The notes beneath the pieces are model-generated. The model searched no databases. It worked only from the letters and a program-made list of their open reading frames with translations, and was not told where the DNA came from. From NCBI GenBank assembly GCA_021776175.1, contig JAJFGJ010000002.1, forward strand, positions 124,001-188,000: a stretch of 64,000 bases of DNA. The letters are read 5' to 3'. Shown here in pieces: positions 34,920-43,058 of this stretch. Both the position numbers and the translations under genes were made by a program. The stretch comes from Kiloniellaceae bacterium (GTDB lineage Bacteria; Pseudomonadota; Alphaproteobacteria; Kiloniellales; J153). How positions within the stretch are numbered: position 1 is the stretch's first letter; each line of letters opens with the position of its first letter.

Positions 34920-35786
34920 TTATGCCACTTTTCGAAAAACGATACGCATTGCATCTCCCATATTTGCTGGCAGGCCCAGTGTCTTAAACGGGCCAAACAG
35001 CTTGGGTTTGAGATCGACGCCCAGCATTATCGCGGCTTGCTGCAAGATTAACTCAAGTGGAACAATCTTCCAGGGATGGCTGCAAGACACAACTTTCAGC
35101 CCAAAACGTTTGCCCAATCGGGCAAGGCTTTCAGGCGTAAAATACCAAAGATGCAACGGGGGTGCCATCAATCGCCACCTTGAGCCAGTCAATCTCGCGG
35201 CCAATGAGGCCCAATCACCGGTTGTCACAATGAAACTGCCGCCCGGTCGTAAGTTCCCGCCAATCATTTCAACAACTTCAGAAACATTATCTATATGTTC
35301 AATGACATCTAGCATGACGACAACGTCCAAGGCACCGATCCGCTCAATGTCTTCCTTATTCAGCTCCCCGTGCTTAACATTTCCAAGGCCAGTATTGCGG
35401 CAATGGGCAGCGGCGGCTTCGACAATTTCTACGCCATGAACGTCGAAATATGGCTTTGCTTGTTGTAAAAAGAGCCCGTAGGCGCAGCCAATTTCCAGTA
35501 ACGTCCCTTGCGACGGCCCCACCGATCGAACGAAATCAACCGTTTTTGCAAACTCCCGCCCGATAGTTTCTTGACTGCCGAGATAGTCAATATAGGAATG
35601 CTTATATTTTCCGGTAAAATAACCGTTATCATAATAACGGTAAGGATCAAAACCTTGGACGTCTACACGGCCAACTCCGCAATCTCTGCATTTGCAGATT
35701 GGGTAACCTTCAATTGTGTAGATCACCTTGTGACGGTTAACAACATTGCACACTTGGCAATGAAAATTCTTGTATGTGGCTATCAT
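34920..35786 (-). CDS. Class I SAM-dependent methyltransferase with N-terminal zinc-ribbon-like region
   Basis: The 288-residue protein starts with a Cys pattern (CQVC, then CKCRDCGVGR) found in many methyltransferases of sugar loci. It continues with SAM motif I LLEIGCAYGLFLQQAKPY and motif VVVMLDVIEHIDNVSEVV, then LHLWYFTPESLARLGKRFG. It probably methylates a carbohydrate or a lipid-linked glycan. An upstream in-frame TTG (35906) would add 40 residues; the ATG at 35786 is preferred because the conserved region begins right after it. The gene is moderately AT-rich. Confidence 0.82.
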   Translation of the reverse strand: MIATYKNFHCQVCNVVNRHKVIYTIEGYPICKCRDCGVGRVDVQGFDPYRYYDNGYFTGKYKHSYIDYLGSQETIGREFAKTVDFVRSVGPSQGTLLEIGCAYGLFLQQAKPYFDVHGVEIVEAAAAHCRNTGLGNVKHGELNKEDIERIGALDVVVMLDVIEHIDNVSEVVEMIGGNLRPGGSFIVTTGDWASLAARLTGSRWRLMAPPLHLWYFTPESLARLGKRFGLKVVSCSHPWKIVPLELILQQAAIMLGVDLKPKLFGPFKTLGLPANMGDAMRIVFRKVA

Positions 35787-35971
35787 TTCCGTATTTCTAA
35801 CCAATGCCTCATCTTTAAGATTGAGTGGCCGGTCAGCCCATGAGGGCACCCCACCCGGAGAGTAGGAGCTTTCTCCAACGACTAATTTACACTCATCAAG
35901 AGGCAATAGAACACCTGTCCCATCGAACTTCCCGAGATGGCTCCTTGATGGGTGCCGTCATTACAATGCGG

Positions 35972-36748
35972 TTAATTTTTTCCCCAAATCAAAAGCTTAG
36001 TTGCTCCGAATTCTCCATACGGCGGAAGATCCAGCGCAACTTTATTGATTTCTGAATCATATCTGGGGTCTTCATTATTGTCGCGCGCGATTTTTGCATT
36101 CACAACACGGCTTAGAAAATAATAAGTACTACTGAAATGAGATAATTCTTGTAATTTCACAGGAAATTCTCGCGCCCAATTAAGAACATCATCAAGCTTA
36201 AAATATAAATTATGCCAAGGCGCCTTCATTGGCTCCAAGCCCAGCGGAATGCGTAATTCGTTTAGTTTCTCGTTGCCATCGTCAAAGGCCTCTACCATGA
36301 GGTAAATTCCAGTTGGCTTGAGTAAATTGATTATTTTCCCAAATGCGGCCTTTTGCGCCTCTAAATTTTCTAAATTAATCAAACACCTTTTCGTAATCAC
36401 AACGTCAAAAGGACCTAAGGAACCATCCAGCTGGGCAATATCGTGCCATTCAAATTTCAAAGACTTGCTCGTGTTATTTTCGTTGCATTGCTCTATAAAG
36501 GGTTGTGAATAATCTACGCCAATACCGTGACACTGCTTTTGAGCATGAAGTTGGAAAAGTAGATTGCCATCCCCGCATCCAATATCACAGACATGAGCAT
36601 TTTCCGGAACACGTGCTAATAAAATTTTCTCCTCAATTTCTTGAGCTATTTGATCGTTCGTACCGCCAACCCTTTCCATTTTTCCACGTTCATTCCAAAA
36701 ACTACGAACTTTGGACATATCTCTTTTATCATCTGTCATCGGCTTCAT
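35972..36748 (-). CDS. Class I SAM-dependent methyltransferase
   Basis: The 258-residue protein has SAM motif I HVCDIGCGDGNLLFQLHA, an acidic strand-2 end (GIGVDYSQPFIEQC), motif II DVVITKRCLINLENLEAQ and motif III LLKPTGIYLMVEAFDDGN. The Asn-Leu-Glu element instead of the usual Leu-His/Glu-His hints at a specialised acceptor. Its end contains YDSEINKVALDLPPYGE, a segment seen in methyltransferases of LPS and capsule loci. It is AT-rich compared with the core genes and lies 52 bases downstream of the PseC-like aminotransferase gene. Confidence 0.82.
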   Translation of the reverse strand: MKPMTDDKRDMSKVRSFWNERGKMERVGGTNDQIAQEIEEKILLARVPENAHVCDIGCGDGNLLFQLHAQKQCHGIGVDYSQPFIEQCNENNTSKSLKFEWHDIAQLDGSLGPFDVVITKRCLINLENLEAQKAAFGKIINLLKPTGIYLMVEAFDDGNEKLNELRIPLGLEPMKAPWHNLYFKLDDVLNWAREFPVKLQELSHFSSTYYFLSRVVNAKIARDNNEDPRYDSEINKVALDLPPYGEFGATKLLIWGKN

Positions 36749-36800
36749 TTCTCAAAAATTTCTTAGATTTTCACTCGCCGTATCGGCATTTTCAATTACT

Positions 36801-37991
36801 TCATCGGCGATACGCTTTCCAGACCTTGTTGACGGCCTTGATCGTGTCCGAGATATCTTGCGGCGTCATTGTCGGGTACATGGGCAAACTCAAAAGACGC
36901 TCATATTGGCCCTCGGCCACAGGCCACTGTCCAGGTTGATAGCCGAGTTTTTTGTAGTAGCTTAACCAAGGAATGGGAATGTAATGGACGTTCACGCCAA
37001 TGTTTTCGGCGCGCAACGCCACAAATATTGTTTCCTTTGGGACGCTGACGACTTCAAGGTTCAGTCGCACAACATACAAATGCCAAGCCGATTGGCATTG
37101 CTCGCGCTCCGTTGGACAGTCCAATAATGGCAGGTCGGCAAAAGCTTCATTGTACGTCGCGGCGATAGCGCGACGAGCCGCAAGCCACCCCGGTTGCTTT
37201 CTCAGCTGACTGGTGCCCAGCGCGCAGTTGATGTCGGGAATGCGATAGTTATAACCAAGGGTGATGACGTCGTACTCCCACGAGTTTCGCTCACCTCGTG
37301 AGTGCAGGTCCAGGTCAATCCCGTGATGGCGAAACGATTTGAGCCGCTGGGCAATTTCCGAATCATTGGTGAGAATCGCGCCCCCTTCACCCGTTGTGAT
37401 GTGCTTCACCGGATGGAAGCTCAGATTGGTGAAGTTATAAAAAGCTCCGACGGGGCGTCCCTTGTACGTCGCGCCAAGCGAGTGCGCCGCATCGTGGACT
37501 ATTGGGATGTTGTACTGCTTTGATATCTCAAGAAGCCTGCCGTGCTCACAGGGATGCCCGGCAAAATCAACCGCAACAATGGCTTTGGTTTTGTCTGTGA
37601 TCTTTCGCTCAACGTCAGCGGGATCGATGTTCAGGGTGTCCGGTTCCAAGTCGGCAAAGATAGGACGTGCACCTTGATAGATCGCGCAATTGGCGCTGGC
37701 TACAAACGAAATAGCGGGAACGATGACCTCGCTCCCCGCAGACACATGCGCCGCATTGCACGAAGCGTGCAGTGCGGCCGTCCCCGTGTTGACCGCAACA
37801 GCGTGCTTCGCCCCGGAAAAACCACACAGGGCATTTTCAAACTCCGCAACTGCGGGACCTGTCGTCAGCCAATCACCGAGAAGTATGTTTTCAACGGCCT
37901 TGCGGTCTACGTCATCGATACTTTGGGCGCCATATCGGAGCATCGTGGTGCGCACCGGAGAACCGCCGTCAATAGCGAGCATTGCTGACAT
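36801..37991 (-). CDS. DegT/DnrJ/EryC1 sugar aminotransferase, PseC-like
   Basis: The 396-residue PLP enzyme has YGAQSIDDVDRKAVENILLGDWLTTGP, VNTGTAALHASCNAA, PDTLNIDPADVERKIT, VDFAGHPCEHG, DAAHSLGATYKG and the Schiff-base lysine in SFHPVKHITTGEGGAI. These closely match PseC-type aminotransferases, which aminate C4 of UDP-2-acetamido-2,6-dideoxy-L-hexos-4-ulose. The FnlA/CapE-like enzyme of this locus makes such a 4-keto sugar, so substrate sharing is possible. No other pseudaminic acid genes are present. A good AAGGAAG Shine-Dalgarno precedes the ATG. Confidence 0.87.
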   Translation of the reverse strand: MSAMLAIDGGSPVRTTMLRYGAQSIDDVDRKAVENILLGDWLTTGPAVAEFENALCGFSGAKHAVAVNTGTAALHASCNAAHVSAGSEVIVPAISFVASANCAIYQGARPIFADLEPDTLNIDPADVERKITDKTKAIVAVDFAGHPCEHGRLLEISKQYNIPIVHDAAHSLGATYKGRPVGAFYNFTNLSFHPVKHITTGEGGAILTNDSEIAQRLKSFRHHGIDLDLHSRGERNSWEYDVITLGYNYRIPDINCALGTSQLRKQPGWLAARRAIAATYNEAFADLPLLDCPTEREQCQSAWHLYVVRLNLEVVSVPKETIFVALRAENIGVNVHYIPIPWLSYYKKLGYQPGQWPVAEGQYERLLSLPMYPTMTPQDISDTIKAVNKVWKAYRR

Positions 37992-38009
37992 CGTACTTCC
38001 TTGGTGAAC

Positions 38010-38383
38010 TTATTGCTGAAGGATAAGAATCAACCCAGTTGTGATAAAGGCGCAGCCAATGAAGAATTTTGCTGATAGTGGTGTTCCGAAAAAAAAAACT
38101 CCATGATCGCCGCGAAGATAAAAGCCAAAACGACAAAGGGATAGGCCTTTGTCAGCGGGACGACGGTTAATATCCACGCCCAAAGCAGCACCAGAGACCC
38201 GCACAATAAGATTGCGGCCCAGAATTGCCATGTCTGGATCAACCGTATGCCAAAGGTCCAAACGTTCGGCGAGATCGCTTGAGCTTGGGCCTGCGCGATA
38301 AAAACCCCCATTTTTAGAAGAATTTGCCCCGCCCCCAAGAAAAAAGCGAAGCTCACGAGCAAACTTACGTTCAGCAGTGTCAT
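38010..38383 (-). pseudogene. EamA/SMR-type small transporter with frameshift at a T10 tract
   Basis: The frame from 38383 encodes LLNVSLLVSFAFFLGAGQIL, WQFWAAILLCGSLVLLWAW and VPLTKAYPFVVLAFIFAAI, the first three helices of an EamA/SMR or ArnE-like protein. At a run of ten T (plus-strand A at 38089-38098) it leaves the frame and would end in unrelated residues. One extra T would restore FFGTPLSAKFFIGCAF and TGLILILQQ, the expected fourth helix, ending at 38010. The gene is thus broken, phase-variable, or mis-sequenced. Such proteins often flip lipid-linked sugars, which would suit the neighbouring GT-C protein. Confidence 0.7.
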
Positions 38384-38472
38384 TGGCCGCGATTTCCAAT
38401 CGTTAAATATCCCCGCACCAAGCGGTTGGGAGATTTTAGTTTACAAATATCGTTCACATCGTGTCACCCAGG

Positions 38473-40491
38473 TCACGAGGGTCCATCCGAAATGTGCCAC
38501 ACGTCTCCATCTTCGCTTTGGCATGATGACGTCGGCTCGGGGGCTCCAGACAGCGGCTCAAGAGTGTAAAGGGACAGGTTGCGCCCCTCAAACCCCGTGT
38601 GAACAACCTTCAACCATTTGGGTGCTTTTGACACATCGGGCATTGTGGAGAAAAATTGGCTGTGCGTGACTCCGTCAATCACCAGAAAACGCGCCCCCAA
38701 ATCATGGAGTTGCGTCCAAAGATTTTCCGCCGATACCTTCGCCGCAGCTTGGACCTTTCCGGTCTCCTCGGCGGTCAACACGCATTGCAACAAATCAACA
38801 CGAAAAAAGGACCGATAATACATGGCCAGCAACATGCGGGATCCCGGCTGTGATTCGCCGGTTATTTCCGCCACCGTCCACATGGGGGCCCCCCATGGGG
38901 TTACCGATACACCAGCGTAAATTCGTGCCCGCTCCAGCCCGGGCTGCAACCGCAACCAAGCTAGCCCGAGCACGGCAAGCAAAGTCAAAACGATAATCCA
39001 GCGTAAATAGAATAGCGGCTTGCGCTGCCAAATCATCTCGACAGCATAGGCCGCAAGAGGAAGCGAAGTGACAAGCACCGGCAGAATGTAACGCGGCGCC
39101 AACATCGACGGGCGCAAGGCAACCCAGATAGCCACGGCAAGGGCCGAACCGACGGACAAAACAAACAACGGGTGAGTCTTGACAAACCAGTCGGGGGGAA
39201 ACCACGGTCGAGGGGCCAGCAGCATCAGCGGTAAAAATGCCAGCCACAATGGCGTTAGATTACCGTGTTGCGCCCAGTAGGTACCGTATACCAGCGCCAA
39301 GGGATAGGTCGAAACGATCCAGCGTGTGCTTTCCTCGCTGAACCACTCCCCGCTCAACGGAAACGGAACCGCATCACCAAAATAGTACAACGGTGCCAAG
39401 GGCTCGGCAAAAACATAGGCATTTTTAAGGATTGTTGGCGACATGCCGATCAGCCCCCAAACACCCAGGCCGATACCCACGATTAGTACAGTCCTGAACC
39501 AAGGGCCGAACTGTCGAACAATGAGCCCTCGCGCGTTTGGCGCCTCCGCGTCAAGGGGGCGTGCGCCGGCAACGGGGGTCTGAAATATCACCAGGATCGC
39601 CATCAGCGGGATCAAGACCGGCGCAAACGAAAGTTTCGCCGTGACCGCAACGCCCGACGTGATCCCGGCAACGGCCAGGATCCGCCAGCTTGGCTCTTTT
39701 CTAAAACGCAGCAACATGTACACCGACGCCAACGCCCAAGCCGTAGGGAACAATTCGGTCTTGCCATCCCACAACACGTTGGTGAACCCGGTGCTAGAAT
39801 ACAACAAGCCGAGTAACGTCCACTGCCCACGGCGCCCCAGCCCCACTTCGGAACCAATCGCCCACAGCAAAGCGCCACTACACAACGCCGTCGGCCAGAC
39901 CAGTATTTTCGCCGCAAACTCTCCGTCCAGCGCGTACAGAATAGCGTATTGCATTTCAGAAGCCAGACCAAGCACACCGAACATCTCATAGCTTGGCAAC
40001 AACCGCAGCGACTGGGTGGCGGCAAACAATTTTGGTTGCGCCAAGTAGTAGGCCAGCGCGTCTCCATCCGGTCGGTGCCACGTCATCGGAAGGAACGTTG
40101 CGATCAAGACCACCGTTAAGGCCGCAACCCCCCACCAGATGCCCCAGAGCTTCCAGGTGTCGCCGACCAGCGCCAATGAACGACGGACGACCAAAGGCGC
40201 CGCCCATGGGACGGCTGGCAAGCCAATCAGCACAGCCAGAACCAGTCCCATACCAATCATCGTTGGTGAAAACAGGCTGGCGGCAGCCAAGAGCATCCAT
40301 ATGCTTCCGAGAAGCGCTTGCCCAAAGGCGAAGCCGGTTCCCAAGTACCCCGCAGCGGACAAGCTCCCCGATGCGGTCGGAAACGCGTGCAATTTCCGCA
40401 ACACGCCAAGGCCAAACACGAGGCACACCAAGGCATAAAAGCCTGTGACCCCCGCCGACAGCAAGATTGGAAGAGAATTCCCCCAAACCAT
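38473..40491 (-). CDS. Polytopic membrane protein, probable GT-C/GT39-like glycosyltransferase
   Basis: The 672-residue protein has a dozen or so hydrophobic segments over residues 1-510 and a soluble C-terminal domain (about 510-672). An acidic site after the first loops (MTWHRPDGDALAYYLAQPKL) resembles the Asp-containing first periplasmic loop of GT-C enzymes, and WDGKTELFPTAWAL follows. GT-C enzymes transfer sugars from polyprenyl-phosphate donors in the periplasm. The DPM1-like gene downstream could supply the donor. Sequence evidence for the exact family is weak, so function is tentative. Confidence 0.65.
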   Translation of the reverse strand: MVWGNSLPILLSAGVTGFYALVCLVFGLGVLRKLHAFPTASGSLSAAGYLGTGFAFGQALLGSIWMLLAAASLFSPTMIGMGLVLAVLIGLPAVPWAAPLVVRRSLALVGDTWKLWGIWWGVAALTVVLIATFLPMTWHRPDGDALAYYLAQPKLFAATQSLRLLPSYEMFGVLGLASEMQYAILYALDGEFAAKILVWPTALCSGALLWAIGSEVGLGRRGQWTLLGLLYSSTGFTNVLWDGKTELFPTAWALASVYMLLRFRKEPSWRILAVAGITSGVAVTAKLSFAPVLIPLMAILVIFQTPVAGARPLDAEAPNARGLIVRQFGPWFRTVLIVGIGLGVWGLIGMSPTILKNAYVFAEPLAPLYYFGDAVPFPLSGEWFSEESTRWIVSTYPLALVYGTYWAQHGNLTPLWLAFLPLMLLAPRPWFPPDWFVKTHPLFVLSVGSALAVAIWVALRPSMLAPRYILPVLVTSLPLAAYAVEMIWQRKPLFYLRWIIVLTLLAVLGLAWLRLQPGLERARIYAGVSVTPWGAPMWTVAEITGESQPGSRMLLAMYYRSFFRVDLLQCVLTAEETGKVQAAAKVSAENLWTQLHDLGARFLVIDGVTHSQFFSTMPDVSKAPKWLKVVHTGFEGRNLSLYTLEPLSGAPEPTSSCQSEDGDVWHISDGPS

Positions 40492-40520
40492 CTGTATTCG
40501 AACCTCTTAAGTTTCGTTCA

Positions 40521-40733
40521 TTACTGTTTATATTGTTTGTGAAAGAGCGGTTTGAGAATCTTGCCCGCTTGAGCCACCATCGGATATTGCGCGGCGGCTT
40601 CACGATAACCTGCAGCGGGCTGGACAATCCAATGGACCGAAACCACGGCCACCATCCACACAACAAGTACGATCTGCTGCCATGTCTTTGGTTTTTTCAA
40701 ACCGCACACTCCGCAACTGAGGTGGTCCCACAT
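40521..40733 (-). CDS. Small hypothetical membrane protein
   Basis: A 70-residue frame with a Cys pair near the N-terminus (CGVCGLKK), one clear membrane segment (IVLVVWMVAVVSVHWIV) and a basic tail. The tail half resembles nothing recognised. It lies between the GT-C-like gene and the IS3 remnant on the operon strand. It could be real or chance; the hydrophobic segment is the only support. Confidence 0.35.
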   Translation of the reverse strand: MWDHLSCGVCGLKKPKTWQQIVLVVWMVAVVSVHWIVQPAAGYREAAAQYPMVAQAGKILKPLFHKQYKQ

Positions 40734-40859
40734 TGTTGGACTATTTGGCGGCGCGGTCCTTTAGATGTAATCCGATGTCTGATCAAGCTGCCAATACCTT
40801 GTTTATCACGTCTTGCCTTGGATGTTGAGCCTGTGGGGCCAGAATGCATTTGTTCCAGA

Positions 40860-41100
40860 GCAGGCCGTCAGGCTTATCCATCATATCCACGGGCTGGTCG
40901 TGACGATAGGCCTTCACCGGCGGCCAGCCGGCCAGGACGGATGAAACCGCTCGGTAATTTAGAAGCCGATCCACTCGTCGATGACCCGGCCGACCTTGAA
41001 GCCATCGGTCAGCTCGTGCAGATAGGCCACCTCATATTTTATCAACCGCCATAGACGCTCGATAAAGATATTGTCCATGTATCGCGGGGTGACGTACTCT
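40860..41100 (-). pseudogene. IS3-family transposase (OrfB) C-terminal remnant
   Basis: The minus strand reads YMDNIFIERLWRLIKYEVAY, then LHELTDGFKVGRVIDEWIGF, followed by a stop and a shifted frame with AGWPPVKAYR. This is the C-terminal part of IS3-type DDE transposases (the catalytic Glu in IERLW, then the conserved P-x-x-A-Y end). The first two catalytic residues and the rest of the element are missing. It lies in the leader region between the ops-like site and the first structural gene. Confidence 0.72.
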
Positions 41101-41278
41101 GCGGCCCCGATAAGGGCAAAGCCGATGAGAGACACGCCCCAGCTTTCTTACTTAATCGGGCTACAAATTTGCGATGGAACCTAGTGATTTCTTGGGATTG
41201 AGGGCCCAGCGAGTCGGGGGACGCCAGCGCCAGACCACTATCACGTGCAATGACAACGCTCGCAAACAGAAACTGGAT

Positions 41279-41289
41279 ACGCTACCGCC
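41279..41289 (-). promoter_or_regulatory. ops-like element (RfaH recruitment sequence)
   Basis: The minus strand reads GGCGGTAGCGT, identical to the 11-base core of the E. coli ops element that recruits RfaH to paused RNA polymerase. It lies 70 bases downstream of the RfaH-like gene, on the coding strand of the polysaccharide operon and ahead of its structural genes, as a leader ops should. A hairpin ends 3 bases upstream of it. Direct function in this lineage is inferred from sequence and position. Confidence 0.65.
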
Positions 41290-41292
41290 CTT

Positions 41293-41315
41293 CGGGTGAA
41301 AGAGTTTTTCACCCG
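41293..41315 (-). promoter_or_regulatory. Leader hairpin immediately before the ops-like element
   Basis: CGGGTGAAA / TTTCACCCG form a perfect 9-bp stem with a 5-base loop, between the RfaH-like gene's end and the ops-like site. There is no U-run after it, so it is not a standard intrinsic terminator. It could be a pause hairpin or a regulated stop that RfaH-modified polymerase reads through. Confidence 0.6.
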
Positions 41316-41359
41316 TCCCGGTGCGCGCCGCGCACCAAAATCATTCCCGCCGCCAGCGC

Positions 41360-41857
41360 TCAGCCAGCCGGCGCGACTTGGTTCCTGGCAGCAACGGCGA
41401 GAACCTCGCCACCAAGCATACTCAACAGCAACTCGACCCGCTCATGGCGTGTCAGGCGCACGACGGTCGCAACGCACCCCCTGAACGCGCCTCGAATCAG
41501 GCGCACCTTATCGCCCGGGTTGATCTCCGGTTCTGGAAAACGTAATGCGCCGTCCGCATCGGCATCCGCCCGCAACCCCTCGATGAAGTCTTCGGGAACA
41601 TACGCTGGCCGATCGCCCAGCTTAACCAAGGCACGAACCCCGTAGGTGTTATCGATCATTCGCCACGGCGATACCGCGACATTCAGGTGCACGAAGAGGT
41701 AGCCGGGGAACAACGGCTCCAGAACCTGATCGACCTTCCGCGCGTGCCGGCGGGTCCTCCATAGGCGAGGCAGGAACACGCTGACATCCTGGCGCCGCAA
41801 ATTCAGCTCCGCGCGCCGCTCCTGGTGGGGCAAAGTGTTGACCGCACACCACGCCAT
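41360..41857 (-). CDS. rfaH: RfaH-like NusG paralogue (operon-specific antiterminator)
   Basis: The 165-residue length equals that of E. coli RfaH. The NGN domain has WCAVNTLPHQERRAELNLRR, EPLFPGYLFVHLNV and YGVRALVKLGDRPAYVPEDF. The C-terminal KOW-type domain has EINPGDKVRLIRGAFRGC and ERVELLLSMLGGEVL, close to RfaH segments. RfaH travels with RNA polymerase, suppresses pausing and Rho termination, and aids translation of long LPS and capsule operons. Its gene lies 4 bases after the MarR-type regulator and immediately before the ops-like site and the long polysaccharide operon, matching that role. Confidence 0.88.
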   Translation of the reverse strand: MAWCAVNTLPHQERRAELNLRRQDVSVFLPRLWRTRRHARKVDQVLEPLFPGYLFVHLNVAVSPWRMIDNTYGVRALVKLGDRPAYVPEDFIEGLRADADADGALRFPEPEINPGDKVRLIRGAFRGCVATVVRLTRHERVELLLSMLGGEVLAVAARNQVAPAG

Positions 41858-41861
41858 GACG

Positions 41862-42500
41862 TCACGCCATCGCCTTGTGTTTGGTAATCAGCGTTTCACG
41901 ATCACGAACGACACGCAGGAAATCAGGCACCAGGACCCGGCTCGCCTCAACTTCGGCCGCCAAGCGCTCGAAGCTCTCCTGGGGCGCGCGCATGTCGGTC
42001 AGCATGACCGCGTCAAAATCGCCCACCTCGTCGAGAGAGCGGACCACCACACAGCCGGCCATCCGATCCCTGTTGTCGCCTTCCCCCAAGATCGCGCAAA
42101 TCGAGACGTCGAGATCATGGGCTGCGAGGACCGCGATTTCCGCAAGCTCGCCGGCTCCGACGAGCACAATCCGTTTCATTCCGAGCCGCTCCGCACGCAG
42201 TAAAAGTGCCTCATATTCTTCACGCGCCTGCCGGAACAGGCCCAGGGATATCTCCAAGTATTCAGCAACCAACCGGCTTTTCTCGGCAAAGCCCTTCGGC
42301 GTCAAGTAATATGCCCACCTCTTGGCCGGCGCACTCTTGGCCTTGACATAGCCTTTCCGCATCGTCCTCTTGAGAAGAGCGTTGATTAGTCCTACCGCCG
42401 CTCCGACACGGGTCGAAAGGACCTGTTGGCTGACCACCTCACCGCGCTCCACGGCGGTCAGAAAGTCCAGTTCTGTTTTCGATTTTGGCATGGCGGCCAC
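41862..42500 (-). CDS. MarR-family EPS-associated regulator fused to a Rossmann-like domain
   Basis: Residues 1-105 form a winged-helix domain of the EPS-associated MarR type (LDFLTAVERGEVVSQQVLST, GLINALLKRTMRKGYVK, AYYLTPKGFAEKSRL). Residues 108-205 form a small Rossmann-like domain with the nucleotide loop KRIVLVGAGELAEIAVLAA and a second strand ICAILGEGD, similar to the N-terminal part of PglD-type sugar acetyltransferases. The second half could sense a nucleotide sugar. It is the first gene of the polysaccharide operon. An inverted repeat and a promoter-like sequence lie just upstream, compatible with autoregulation. Confidence 0.78.
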   Translation of the reverse strand: MAAMPKSKTELDFLTAVERGEVVSQQVLSTRVGAAVGLINALLKRTMRKGYVKAKSAPAKRWAYYLTPKGFAEKSRLVAEYLEISLGLFRQAREEYEALLLRAERLGMKRIVLVGAGELAEIAVLAAHDLDVSICAILGEGDNRDRMAGCVVVRSLDEVGDFDAVMLTDMRAPQESFERLAAEVEASRVLVPDFLRVVRDRETLITKHKAMA

Positions 42501-42520
42501 AGTGAAAAACCAGATGCTAG

Positions 42521-42561
42521 GGTGAAGGTCTTGAATATCACATTCACCTTCTGAACGTCAA
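42521..42561 (-). promoter_or_regulatory. Candidate promoter and operator of the polysaccharide operon
   Basis: On the minus strand, TTGACG (42556-42561) and TATTCA (42532-42537) are 18 bases apart, resembling a weak sigma-70 promoter. GGTGAA/TTCACC arms (42521-42526 and 42543-42548) form an inverted repeat overlapping the -10 and spacer, where a MarR-type repressor would block transcription. The MarR-like start codon follows about 20 bases later. Confidence 0.4.
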
Positions 42562-43052
42562 GCCGTGAAGTTCAGCCTATGAATATTACTACCGGATTAA
42601 TTTCGTAGGCCCGTTTCTAGCGCCGCATCGCTCGAGGCGGCTTTACAGTGGCGCCGAAATGGAGCCACCCAGCCTTTTGCCGGTGAGTAGCCCATCGGTA
42701 GTGGAGAGCACTCTTCAAATCGTACGGTTACGGGCTCGCGCTTATCCTATCCCCACTATGGTCGTTGCATGGAAGGGACCTGCCTGGCTCGGCATGCCCA
42801 TAACAATCGCAGCCTATTCTTGGAGTTTGGGCTGATGCGCTGTGCAGACAGTATCCGTTGTCACCTAGCCAACATATTCCCTCTGAGCCGCGCATTTGAA
42901 CTCCAGTCTCCTCATCCGGGCCATTCAGGTCCACCCTGCCCGGCAAGGGTTGGCTCGAATCCACGGCGGGCGGATCCGCTATACCGAACAATACTTGGTG
43001 GCGTATCTAGAACGTGAGACCCGGCAATGCTGAGGCGAAAGCACGCGGCGAC
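42562..43052. other. Intergenic region upstream of the polysaccharide operon, no gene supported
   Basis: About 490 bases hold only short frames on both strands without recognisable similarity. It separates the regulator of the polysaccharide operon from a series of mobile-element scars leading to tRNA-Gln. A short minus-strand frame at 42728-42991 is judged to be chance. Confidence 0.45.
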
Positions 43053-43058
43053 GCCCTG

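Noticed and set aside
41293-41315. Intrinsic terminator after the RfaH-like gene
   Set aside because: The stem is good, but no U-run follows on the transcribed strand; listed as a regulatory hairpin instead.
42728-42991. Short minus-strand reading frame
   Set aside because: No motif, no Shine-Dalgarno, and placed in mobile-element debris.
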